A stretch of DNA of 13,205 nt from positions 1 through 13,205 of the forward strand of contig JAZLBL010000031.1 in assembly GCA_045613685.1 (NCBI GenBank). Reading direction: 5' to 3'. Below the pieces are notes generated by a model that worked only from the letters and a program-made list of their open reading frames with translations, searched no databases and had not been told where the DNA came from. Both the position numbers and the translations under genes were made by a program. How positions within the stretch are numbered: the stretch's first letter is position 1; every line of letters begins with the position of its first letter. Source of the DNA: Fimenecus sp045613685 (GTDB lineage: Bacteria; Bacillota; Clostridia; Oscillospirales; Acutalibacteraceae). Positions 1 through 6,773 of the stretch are shown here, one piece after another.

Positions 1-1914
1 AGCAACAGCTTCTGTTGTGTCAACTGCCTGAGCCCAGTCTGCAGGAACGTCAATCTTGTTGTATGCACCGAAACCAGCGTCAATAGCCTTGTGGTTCATA
101 TCAACGATATCTTGACCCTTCTTAAGGAACTTCATAGCAGCTTGTTTCATATATGCAATAGCGTCATCCTTAGGAAGAACGTTTGCAAGAGCAAAGAAAG
201 ATGCCTGAAGAATTGTGTTTGTACGCTTGCCAAGACCGATTTCAGCAGCCAAGTCAATAGCGTTAACTGTGTAAAGCTGAATGTTGTTTTCAGCAATATA
301 TTTCTTTGTTTCAGCATTAAGCTTAGCGTTGAGTTCGTCAGCTGTCCACTGGCAGTTAATAAGGAATACACCGCCTGGTTTAACGTCTTGAACCATCTTA
401 AAGCCTTTTTCAACATATGATGGGTTGTGACATGCTACGAAGTCAGCCTTGTTGATGTAGTATGGGCTCTTGATTGGGCTGTCGCCAAAACGAAGGTGAG
501 AAATTGTGATACCACCTGTTTTCTTTGAGTCATACTGGAAGTAAGCCTGAACATATTTATCTGTATGGTCACCGATAATCTTGATTGAGTCTTTGTTAGC
601 ACCAACAGTACCGTCACCGCCAAGACCCCAGAACTTGCATTCGATTGTGCCTTCTGCAGCTGTGTTTGGAGCTGGTTTTTCTTCAAGTGAAAGGTGAGTA
701 ACGTCGTCGTGGATACCAAGAGTAAACTGACGAGCTGGTGTTTCAGCGTTAAGGTGTTCAAATACAGCGAAGATGCTTGATGGTGGTGTGTCTTTTGAAC
801 CAAGACCGTAACGACCGCCGCAAACTTTAGCTGTTCTACCCATTTCGTTGAGAGCAGCGATTACATCAAGGAAGAGTGGTTCACCGATTGAACCAGGTTC
901 CTTTGTTCTGTCAAGAACTGCAATCTTCTTAGCTGTTTCAGGGATAGCGCTAACAAATGCTTTTGCTGAGAATGGTCTGTAAAGACGAACTTTAACAAGA
1001 CCAACTTTTTCACCCTTAGCTGTAAGGTAGTCGATAACTTCTTCTGCAACGTCACAGATTGAACCCATAGCAACGATTACGCGTTCTGCATCAGGTGCAC
1101 CATAGTAGTTGAAGAGTTTGTAGTTAGTGCCGAGTTTAGCATTAACTTTATCCATATACTTTTCAACAATAGCAGGAGTAGCATCGTAATATGAGTTACA
1201 AGCTTCTCTGTGCTGGAAGAAGATGTCACCGTTTTCGTGTGAACCACGAGTTGCTGGTCTTTCTGGGTTAAGAGCGTGCTTTCTGAATGCTTTAACTGCA
1301 TCCATATTTGTCATTTCTTTAAGGTCTTCATAATCCCAGATATCAATCTTCTGAATTTCGTGAGATGTTCTGAAACCGTCAAAGAAGTTAAGGAATGGAA
1401 CACGGCTTTCGATTGTTGCAAGGTGAGCAACAGCGCCAAGGTCCATAACTTCCTGTGTATTTGTTTCAGCGAGCATTGCGAAACCTGTCTGACGACAAGC
1501 ATAAACGTCTGAATGGTCACCGAAAATGTTAAGAGCGTGTGAAGCTACGCAACGAGCTGATACATGGAAAACTGAAGGAAGAAGCTCACCAGCAATTTTA
1601 TACATGTTAGGAATCATAAGAAGAAGACCCTGAGAAGCTGTATAAGTTGTTGTGAGAGCACCTGCTGCAAGAGAACCGTGAACAGTACCTGCTGCACCTG
1701 CTTCTGACTGCATTTCTGCAACTCTAACCTGTGTGCCGAAAATGTTTTTTCTTCCCTGTGCAGACCACTGGTCAACGTAGTCAGCCATAGGTGAAGATGG
1801 AGTGATTGGGTAAATACCAGCTACTTCTGTAAACGCATAAGATACGTGAGCAGCAGCAGTATTACCGTCCATAGTTTTCTTTTGACGAACTATGGGTGTC
1901 TTGTTTTCTGCCAT
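1..1914 (-). CDS. nifJ: Pyruvate:ferredoxin (flavodoxin) oxidoreductase, N-terminal part (runs off left edge)
   Basis: PFOR oxidatively decarboxylates pyruvate to acetyl-CoA and CO2 and passes electrons to ferredoxin or flavodoxin; it is a cytoplasmic key enzyme of anaerobic fermentation. The reading frame is open from the ATG at 1914 to the window edge, giving 638 residues of a protein that is usually about 1,170-1,200. Domain I is clear: PITPSSPMADYVDQW at about 36-50, AEMQSEAGAAGTVHG at 66-80, and HVSARCVASHALNIFGDHSD at 117-136. Thr38, Glu71 and Arg121 match the thiamine/pyruvate-contacting Thr31, Glu64 and Arg114 of the Desulfovibrio africanus enzyme. The transketolase-C-like domain II and the gamma domain (WGLGGDGTVGANK) follow. 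The ferredoxin-type 4Fe-4S and thiamine-binding domains lie beyond the edge. The start is supported by AAGGAGG at 1924-1930. The gene is transcribed divergently from the CNNM gene. Identification is very secure; the electron acceptor is inferred from the family. Confidence 0.96.
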   Translation of the reverse strand, partial: MAENKTPIVRQKKTMDGNTAAAHVSYAFTEVAGIYPITPSSPMADYVDQWSAQGRKNIFGTQVRVAEMQSEAGAAGTVHGSLAAGALTTTYTASQGLLLMIPNMYKIAGELLPSVFHVSARCVASHALNIFGDHSDVYACRQTGFAMLAETNTQEVMDLGAVAHLATIESRVPFLNFFDGFRTSHEIQKIDIWDYEDLKEMTNMDAVKAFRKHALNPERPATRGSHENGDIFFQHREACNSYYDATPAIVEKYMDKVNAKLGTNYKLFNYYGAPDAERVIVAMGSICDVAEEVIDYLTAKGEKVGLVKVRLYRPFSAKAFVSAIPETAKKIAVLDRTKEPGSIGEPLFLDVIAALNEMGRTAKVCGGRYGLGSKDTPPSSIFAVFEHLNAETPARQFTLGIHDDVTHLSLEEKPAPNTAAEGTIECKFWGLGGDGTVGANKDSIKIIGDHTDKYVQAYFQYDSKKTGGITISHLRFGDSPIKSPYYINKADFVACHNPSYVEKGFKMVQDVKPGGVFLINCQWTADELNAKLNAETKKYIAENNIQLYTVNAIDLAAEIGLGKRTNTILQASFFALANVLPKDDAIAYMKQAAMKFLKKGQDIVDMNHKAIDAGFGAYNKIDVPADWAQAVDTTEAVA

Positions 1915-1969
1915 TTTTTATTTCCTCCTTAATGGAATTAGATATAGAATTAAGTATGCCTATTCATAC

Positions 1970-2005
1970 ATTATAAATCATAACACTTTTCAAGCAAAAA
2001 GTAAA
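1970..2005 (-). promoter_or_regulatory. Probable sigma-A promoter of nifJ
   Basis: Reading the minus strand, TTTACT (2000-2005) lies 17 bp upstream of TATGAT (1977-1982), which carries an extended -10 TG one base before it. A perfect TATAAT also sits slightly downstream (1970-1975) and could be an alternative -10. Either would give a leader of roughly 50-60 nt before the ATG at 1914. This is a match by eye to the consensus; no transcript data are available. Confidence 0.5.
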
Positions 2006-2100
2006 GTAATTTATCCTTAAAAATTGACGAAGTTTGATAAAATATTAACCATTTTTTGTGTATTTTGGAAGATGTGGAAATGGCTCGCTTTTTGGTCAAT

Positions 2101-2129
2101 TTGACAAAAGGTATATTTTGTTATAAAAT
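2101..2129 (+). promoter_or_regulatory. Strong sigma-A promoter of the CNNM gene
   Basis: A perfect -35 TTGACA (2101-2106) is followed after exactly 17 bp by TAAAAT (2124-2129), five of six matches to the -10 consensus. Transcription would begin near 2136, leaving a leader of about 50 nt before the ATG at 2185. It is the only strong plus-strand promoter upstream of the CNNM and queH genes. Confidence 0.65.
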
Positions 2130-2148
2130 ACATACTGATATTTTATAA
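2121..2148. promoter_or_regulatory. 28-bp dyad overlapping the -10 and start site, possible operator
   Basis: Two 10-base arms, TTATAAAATA (2121-2130) and TATTTTATAA (2139-2148), are perfect inverted repeats around an 8-base centre. The left arm contains the -10 hexamer of the CNNM promoter and the right arm lies just past the expected start site, so a bound dimeric repressor would block initiation. A second, overlapping 7-bp inverted repeat (2137-2153) shares the right arm. The arms are pure A/T, so chance symmetry is possible. I cannot assign a regulator. Confidence 0.35.
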
Positions 2149-2184
2149 ATATCTCTATATTTTTTATAAGGACGGTTATGTCAC

Positions 2185-3564
2185 ATGGGCACGGACCCTG
2201 GGAGTATTATTATTAAAATAGTAACTCTTTTCGCATTGATTTTTGTCAATGCATTCTTCTCAATGTCAGAAATGGCAATCGTTACTCTCAATGATAACAA
2301 AATTGATAAATTAGCAGAACAGGGTAACAAAAAAGCAAAGCAAATTCAAAAATTAACAGAAAACACAAGCTCATTCTTGTCAACAATTCAGATTGGTGTT
2401 ACATTAGCAGGGTTTTTGACATCTGCAACTGCAGCACAGTCATTTGCAGAAATGCTCTCTAGTGCAATCAGTAAAACAAGCATAGTGAATGTAATTCCAG
2501 TTGGTGTAATCAGTGGATTTTCAACTGTTTTAATCACACTTATTATGTCATATTTCTCACTTGTATTGGGTGAACTTGTACCAAAGAAAATAGCTATGAA
2601 CAAGCCTGAAAAAATGGCATTTATGGCAGCGCCAATTCTTGTTTTTGTTGCAAAGGTCACAAGACCTATTGTTAAATTCTTGGCTCTTTCAACTAACGGT
2701 GTGTTAAGAGTTATGGGCATTGACCCACACGCTGATGAAGAAGTTGTTACAGAAGAAGAAATCAGAATGATGGTTGACGTTGGTGGCGAAAAAGGTGTTA
2801 TTGAAGATGCTCAAATCGAAATGATTAACAACATTTTTGAGTTTGACGATATTGATGTTGCCGACATTATGACTCACCGTACTGATATGGTTTGCATTGA
2901 TGATGACGAGCCACTTAGTGAAGCAGTTAAACTTTCAATAGAAAACGGATTTTCAAGAATTCCTGTTTATGAAGAAGACCCCGATGATATTATCGGTATC
3001 GTTTATATTAAAGACTTTCTTAAATATGTTGGAACAAATCTTCCAAAGACAAAAACAGTTAAGGATATGATGCGACCTGCATATTATGTGCCTGAAACAA
3101 AGCGTTGTGGTGAGCTCTTTACTGAAATGACAGAAAAGAGAGTACAGATGGCAGTTGTTATTGACGAATACGGCGGCACAGCGGGTATCGTAACACTTGA
3201 AGACTTGCTTGAATCTATTGTTGGTAATATTCAGGATGAATATGACCAAGAAGATGAAGAAATCTCAATCATCAATGACACAGTTTTTGAAGTTGACGGT
3301 ATAACTGATATCGAAGAAGTTGAAGAGCATATTGGCAAAACATTCCCCGATGGTGATTATGATACAATCGGTGGTTATATCATTAGTGTGCTTGGTTTCT
3401 TGCCACAGGATGGCGAAATGAACGAAGTTCAGTTTGAGAATGTTAAATTCACTGTGCTCAGCGTTGAAGAGCGTAGAATTGATAAGGTTAAGATTGAAAT
3501 TCTTCCCATAGAAGAAAAAGAGAAGGAAGAAGAAAGACGCTTCTTCAAACGAAATGAAGAATAA
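2185..3564 (+). CDS. CNNM/CorC/HlyC-family membrane protein (DUF21-CBS-CBS-CorC_HlyC), putative divalent-cation transporter
   Basis: This 459-residue protein has the full architecture of the CNNM/CorC family, whose characterised members export or control Mg2+ (and Co2+). Older annotations say hemolysin-like, but haemolysis is not expected. The DUF21 membrane domain covers about residues 1-185, with a first segment near 8-30 containing FFSMSEMAI, a second near 65-90, a third at 108-130 and the ELVPKKIAM signature at 130-138. A CBS pair follows (about 226-284 and 290-347), including VVIDEYGGTAGIVTLEDLLE. The C-terminal CorC_HlyC domain is at about 363-442, with a charged tail. The start has AAGGA at 2168-2172, 12 nt upstream, a rather long spacing; the ATG at 2178 is out of frame. 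It is probably cotranscribed with queH. Family assignment is secure; the ion is inferred. Confidence 0.93.
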   Translation: MGTDPGSIIIKIVTLFALIFVNAFFSMSEMAIVTLNDNKIDKLAEQGNKKAKQIQKLTENTSSFLSTIQIGVTLAGFLTSATAAQSFAEMLSSAISKTSIVNVIPVGVISGFSTVLITLIMSYFSLVLGELVPKKIAMNKPEKMAFMAAPILVFVAKVTRPIVKFLALSTNGVLRVMGIDPHADEEVVTEEEIRMMVDVGGEKGVIEDAQIEMINNIFEFDDIDVADIMTHRTDMVCIDDDEPLSEAVKLSIENGFSRIPVYEEDPDDIIGIVYIKDFLKYVGTNLPKTKTVKDMMRPAYYVPETKRCGELFTEMTEKRVQMAVVIDEYGGTAGIVTLEDLLESIVGNIQDEYDQEDEEISIINDTVFEVDGITDIEEVEEHIGKTFPDGDYDTIGGYIISVLGFLPQDGEMNEVQFENVKFTVLSVEERRIDKVKIEILPIEEKEKEEERRFFKRNEE

Positions 3565-3570
3565 TCGTAG

Positions 3571-3598
3571 GGGACGATGCCCACATCGTCCCGTTTTT
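3571..3598 (+). terminator. GC-rich hairpin with T tract between the CNNM gene and queH
   Basis: GGGACGAT (3571-3578) pairs perfectly with ATCGTCCC (3585-3592) around a 6-base loop and is followed by GTTTTTA. It begins 7 bases after the CNNM stop codon and ends 24 bases before queH, so it may attenuate read-through into queH. The TAGGGG-hairpin-CCCG form also resembles short palindromic repeats I recall from intergenic regions of gut Clostridia, so it may be a dispersed repeat acting as a terminator. Confidence 0.55.
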
Positions 3599-3616
3599 AT
3601 TTAAAGGAATAATTCT

Positions 3617-4225
3617 ATGCAAAAAATTAACTACCAAAAACAACTTGATAAAATCATAGAGAATTTAGGGGATAAAGTGCCAACACTTCTTCTTCATTCT
3701 TGTTGTGCCCCTTGCAGTAGTTATTGCATTGAGTATCTTTCGCAGTATTTCAATATTACTGTGCTTTATTATAACCCTAATATTTACCCTGAAATCGAAT
3801 ACGAAAAACGCAAAGCAGAGCAGAAACGATTAATAGGGGAGATGAAAACAAAATATCCCGTTAAGATGCTTGATTGCGATTTCGAAAGTGAAAAGTTTTA
3901 TGAGATGGCAAAAGGACTTGAAAACTGCCGTGAATGTGGTGAGAGATGCTTCAAATGCTATCATTTGCGACTTGAAAAAACAGTAGGGGAAGCCGTAAAA
4001 AACGGATTTGATTATTTCACCACAACCCTTACTATAAGTCCATTAAAAGATGCACAGAAAATCAATGAAATAGGACTTAAATTGGCAAAAGAATATAACG
4101 CACAATGGTTGCCGTCAGATTTCAAGAAAAAAGAAGGCTATAAACGCTCAATAGAATTGAGCAAAGAATATAATTTATATAGACAAGATTATTGTGGTTG
4201 CGTATTTTCGCAAAGAGATAGATAA
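3617..4225 (+). CDS. queH: Epoxyqueuosine reductase QueH (former DUF208)
   Basis: QueH catalyses the last step of queuosine synthesis, reducing epoxyqueuosine to queuosine at wobble position 34 of GUN-anticodon tRNAs; it is the non-homologous replacement of cobalamin-dependent QueG. The 202 residues show the family's cysteine pattern: HSCCAPCSS (27-35) near the N terminus, ENCRECGERCFKCYHLRLEKT (102-122, Cys104, Cys107, Cys111, Cys114) and DYCGCVFS (191-198) at the C terminus. The conserved cysteines are known to carry an iron-sulfur/iron site. The FTTTLTISPLKD stretch at 134-145 is also typical. AAAGGA at 3604-3608, 8 nt upstream, supports the start. No promoter of its own is evident, so transcription probably reads through from the CNNM gene. 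No other queuosine-synthesis gene lies in this window. Confidence 0.93.
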   Translation: MQKINYQKQLDKIIENLGDKVPTLLLHSCCAPCSSYCIEYLSQYFNITVLYYNPNIYPEIEYEKRKAEQKRLIGEMKTKYPVKMLDCDFESEKFYEMAKGLENCRECGERCFKCYHLRLEKTVGEAVKNGFDYFTTTLTISPLKDAQKINEIGLKLAKEYNAQWLPSDFKKKEGYKRSIELSKEYNLYRQDYCGCVFSQRDR

Positions 4226-4230
4226 ATTGG

Positions 4231-4249
4231 GAGTTTGTCAAACTCTTTT
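4231..4249 (+). terminator. Weak hairpin-T terminator just after queH
   Basis: GAGTTT (4231-4236) pairs with AAACTC (4240-4245) around a 3-base loop, followed by TTTT. It begins 5 bases after the queH stop codon. The stem is short and A/T-rich. The hairpin also overlaps the left end of the adjacent repeat element, so it may be part of that element rather than an original terminator. Confidence 0.35.
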
Positions 4250-4427
4250 ATACGGTAATGTCGCCTTGCCTCCCTCTGACGAGGGAGGTGGATTTTGCGT
4301 AGCAAAAGACGGAGGGAGAGAAAACGAACTTTGCAATTACTAAATTTCTCCCTCAGTCTCGCATACGCTCGACAGCTCCCCCGCCAGAGGGAGCCAAAGT
4401 AAATGCACTTTAAAAGAACCCGACAAA
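4234..4427. repeat. MITE-like composite inverted-repeat element, about 194 bp, non-coding
   Basis: The stretch is an imperfect large inverted repeat. The left arm (about 4234-4319) and the right arm (about 4345-4427, read in reverse complement) both start with TTTGTC, share TCTTTTA a few bases later, then CTCCCTCTG, and end with GAGGGAGA next to a 25-base A/T-rich centre. Smaller hairpins nest in the arms: CCTCCCTC/GAGGGAGG (4269-4288, loop TGAC), TTTTGC/GCAAAA (4293-4307, loop GTA), and CTCCC/GGGAG in the right arm (about 4376-4393). I see no open reading frame of note. From memory, very similar elements recur between genes in gut Clostridia genomes; this was not checked here. The outer limits are uncertain: the best conserved core is about 4264-4399, and no clear target-site duplication is visible. 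Confidence 0.7.
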
Positions 4428-4445
4428 TTTAAATTTGCAAAATAA

Positions 4446-4476
4446 AACGGAGTAGAAAATCTACTCCGTTATTTTT
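4446..4476. terminator. Bidirectional intrinsic terminator between queH and the symporter gene
   Basis: AACGGAGTAGA (4446-4456) and TCTACTCCGTT (4460-4470) form a perfect 11-bp stem with a 3-base loop. On the plus strand ATTTTTG follows; on the minus strand TTATTTTG follows. It lies 13 bases past the stop codon of the minus-strand symporter gene and is well placed to stop both converging transcripts. Confidence 0.85.
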
Positions 4477-4489
4477 GTGTTTATGGGAT

Positions 4490-5980
4490 TTATGCGTCTT
4501 GTTGTTTTGCGATTTCTGCACGTTTTTCAAGAAGTGCATTGTGATAATCTTCTTTTGTCTTGCCTGTGAGCTTGTAGAAGAAGAATGGAACACCTGCAAG
4601 GAACATCATAATACCGTGCATAATTGTGTAGAAGAAAAGAAGAGTAACCTTTGTGTCAAGGCTCTGCACTGGTGTTGGCATAAGGTCTGTTGGTTGAATA
4701 TAGCCGATAATTGAGCCGTCACCATAGAGAAGAAGTGGAGCAACTGTGCTTGCGATTGTACCACTGATGAGTGTGCCGATACCAATAACAAATGGGAATG
4801 ATGCGTCAAGGCGTTTGCCGGTTTTAAGTTCGATTGTTTCAAGAACGTCTGCTTGGAACATTGATGGAAGAAGGTTAGATGCACCGAACTGAAGACCAAT
4901 AAGGAACAAAAAGATAATGAATACAACCTGCAAAATTCCGTTACCAGTTGTGAAATAAGCGTAACCAACACCGAATGCTGCACAGTTAGCGCAGAGTGAA
5001 TAGATACCACTCGCAATATAAAGCTGACGAGCATCAAATTTCTTAAGAAGGAAGTTGATAACGAGCATACCAACTGCAGTACCGATACCCACAGGAAGAA
5101 CAAAGAGAATTTTCTTTGAAATATCACCGAGAACAGCCGCTGCCATGAATGCTTCCATATATGTTGAAATACCACGGAAGCTCTTTAAAAATTCTGAAAC
5201 GATAATTGTCCAGGCATATTTGTTTGTGACAATATCTTTAAAGCCTATAAGTGGATTTTTCTTTTCAGCGGTATAAACTGTTCTTTCACGAACAACCTTC
5301 ATACCAAGAAGCACTGTGATAATACCAACAACACCGCAAAGTGCTGCAGAAATTATGTATTGAAGTCCTTCAACACTTCGAATACTTGTTCCTGTAACTG
5401 AATTTATAAGGTCAGTATTATCGTTTTTCCAGATAGCACCAATAACAAGTAATACAACAACTGGTGCAGAGTTACCAACAGCACTTGAAATACTGCGGAA
5501 TGAAAGCACCTGGTCACGTTCTTCAAGGTTTGGTGTCATAACATTGGCAACCATATTGATTGAGTTACCAAATGTGCCAAGTATTGCCCAAAGAACTGCA
5601 AGTGTAATTATGTAGATGAAAAGAACAGTTCCTGAAAGCCCTGGTGGTGCCCAGAAAGAAAGAACCATAACAATTGCCATAGGAATTATAGCAAGCATAG
5701 TGAGCGGTCTGAATTTACCACCTTTGCCCATTTTTCTTCCGTCAATATACATAACGATAAAGAAGTTAAGTACAAACGGAATAATCTGTGTCAACAAATT
5801 GAAAAGTGCTGTCTGCTCTTCTGGCAAACGAAGAACGTTAACAAGATATGCGTTACGGTTACCACCGACCATACCTGTCATTGTGGTGTAGAAAAATACA
5901 CCCATGAGATAAAGAACAAATTCATTTGTTTTTACATGCTTTTGCTCATTTTGAGCCTGAATAGTGTTAGTGTTGCTCAT
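4490..5980 (-). CDS. GPH-family (MFS_2) sugar/glycoside:cation symporter
   Basis: This is a 496-residue polytopic membrane protein of the glycoside-pentoside-hexuronide:cation symporter type, with about 12 hydrophobic segments and cytoplasmic termini, close to the family's usual 450-500 residues. The DGRKMGKGGKFRP stretch (80-92) between helices 2 and 3 is the family's cytoplasmic loop motif. The NSINMVANVMTPNLEERDQVLSFR region matches the usual loop before helix 5, where GPH proteins carry conserved polar residues and an R-x-x segment. The substrate is unknown: no glycosidase or sugar kinase is adjacent, so I do not name one. The start at 5980 has AAGGAAGG (5986-5993) 5 nt upstream. It is flanked by terminators on both sides, so it is monocistronic. 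Confidence 0.85.
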   Translation of the reverse strand: MSNTNTIQAQNEQKHVKTNEFVLYLMGVFFYTTMTGMVGGNRNAYLVNVLRLPEEQTALFNLLTQIIPFVLNFFIVMYIDGRKMGKGGKFRPLTMLAIIPMAIVMVLSFWAPPGLSGTVLFIYIITLAVLWAILGTFGNSINMVANVMTPNLEERDQVLSFRSISSAVGNSAPVVVLLVIGAIWKNDNTDLINSVTGTSIRSVEGLQYIISAALCGVVGIITVLLGMKVVRERTVYTAEKKNPLIGFKDIVTNKYAWTIIVSEFLKSFRGISTYMEAFMAAAVLGDISKKILFVLPVGIGTAVGMLVINFLLKKFDARQLYIASGIYSLCANCAAFGVGYAYFTTGNGILQVVFIIFLFLIGLQFGASNLLPSMFQADVLETIELKTGKRLDASFPFVIGIGTLISGTIASTVAPLLLYGDGSIIGYIQPTDLMPTPVQSLDTKVTLLFFYTIMHGIMMFLAGVPFFFYKLTGKTKEDYHNALLEKRAEIAKQQDA

Positions 5981-6010
5981 AAAAACCTTCCTTCAACATA
6001 AAGTCATAAT

Positions 6011-6019
6011 ATTATATCA
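6011..6019 (-). promoter_or_regulatory. Extended -10 promoter of the symporter gene
   Basis: On the minus strand TGATATAAT is a perfect extended -10 (TG-n-TATAAT). No good -35 is visible because the upstream 20 bases run into the trmB terminator. Transcription would start near 6004, giving a short leader of about 25 nt. Confidence 0.5.
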
Positions 6020-6028
6020 CATATAAAC

Positions 6029-6074
6029 AAAATAAAACAGACTGCTAATTTCACGAAAAAATCAACAGTCTGTT
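6029..6074 (-). terminator. Intrinsic terminator of the trmB operon
   Basis: On the minus strand AACAGACTG (6066-6074) pairs with CAGTCTGTT (6036-6044). The stem continues inward to about 16 bp, with two G-T pairs, around a 7-base loop. TTATTTTGTTT follows. The hairpin begins 18 bases after the trmB stop codon. Confidence 0.8.
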
Positions 6075-6092
6075 GTATACTATTACTACTTT

Positions 6093-6764
6093 TTATTTCA
6101 TTCTTGCTTCAAGTCTGTAAATCGGCATTCCCAAATCCACAAACTTTTGCTCATATTCTGTAACAATATTACCCTCAAAATCGCTTTTGTGCAAATCAAG
6201 AGAAATATTGGAAAGAACAAAACCGTTCTGTGAAAAGCTTTCAAGCGAATATTCAAAAAAGCATTGACTATCGGTTTTTTGTGCGATAAAACCATCATCC
6301 ACCAAAAGCTTTTTATAAATATCAAGAAACTCTCTGTATGTGAGTCTGTGACACTCGTGCTTGTTTTTAGGGTAAGGTGTGCTGAAATTGAGATAGATTT
6401 CAGAAATGCTCTTTTCTTTAATGAAAAGGGCAAGATATTCTGCTCTCATTTCGAGAAAACGGATATTTGTTATATTTTCATTTTTAACCTTTTCACAAGC
6501 TTCAACTAATACACTTGGCACACATTCAATAGCCAAAATATTTTTGTCAGGATTTCTCTTTGCATATTCGCAAACAAACTGACCTTTGCCACAACCGATT
6601 TCCATAACAAGTGGAGCACTTCTGCCGAAAATCTCATCTAAATCAAAGAAGTTTTCGTGCTCTTCATTTGTGCGAAAATCAAAGGATTTGAGTTCATAGG
6701 GAATTCTCAAATCTGTGCAATTTTCTCGTCTTATGTTAAGATTTCTGATTTTTCTTGGTCTCAT
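6093..6764 (-). CDS. trmB: tRNA (guanine-N7)-methyltransferase TrmB, variant active-site motif
   Basis: TrmB transfers a methyl group from S-adenosylmethionine to N7 of G46 in the tRNA variable loop. The 223-residue length is normal. The SAM-binding motif EIGCGKGQF is at 55-63, followed by LAIECVPSV (77-85), the KTD motif at 163-165 and TEYEQKF at 202-208, all in the expected order. The oddity is the motif normally read as NFSDPWPKxRHxKRRL: here it is NFSTPYPKNKHECHRL (126-141). Thr129 thus replaces the aspartate that is catalytic in E. coli TrmB (Asp144), and Tyr131 replaces Trp. The protein could be an active lineage variant or have altered function. AAGGGG (6770-6775) overlaps the upstream stop codon, so translation is probably coupled. 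It is the last gene of the operon. Confidence 0.85.
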   Translation of the reverse strand: MRPRKIRNLNIRRENCTDLRIPYELKSFDFRTNEEHENFFDLDEIFGRSAPLVMEIGCGKGQFVCEYAKRNPDKNILAIECVPSVLVEACEKVKNENITNIRFLEMRAEYLALFIKEKSISEIYLNFSTPYPKNKHECHRLTYREFLDIYKKLLVDDGFIAQKTDSQCFFEYSLESFSQNGFVLSNISLDLHKSDFEGNIVTEYEQKFVDLGMPIYRLEARMK

Positions 6765-6773
6765 AAATACCCC

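Noticed and set aside
91..1520. Several plus- and minus-strand open frames of 60-120 codons opposite or beside nifJ
   Set aside because: They are out-of-frame readings of the PFOR coding sequence. Their compositions are odd and no ribosome sites fit; the true frame is continuous from 1914 to the edge.
2185..3564. Haemolysin function for the DUF21-CBS protein
   Set aside because: The label is historical; the domain set is that of CNNM/CorC cation transporters and carries no pore-forming toxin features.
4264..4399. CRISPR-like repeats in the convergent gap
   Set aside because: The repeats are inverted, not direct, and there are no regularly spaced unique spacers or cas genes.
4424..4437. 14-bp palindrome CAAATTTAAATTTG
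   Set aside because: It is A/T-only apart from its ends and sits in an A/T-rich gap; no promoter or gene start is near, so there is no reason to call it an operator.
4475..4714. Plus-strand open frame with many cysteines over the symporter 3' end
   Set aside because: It is the reverse-strand shadow of the symporter coding region and has no ribosome site.
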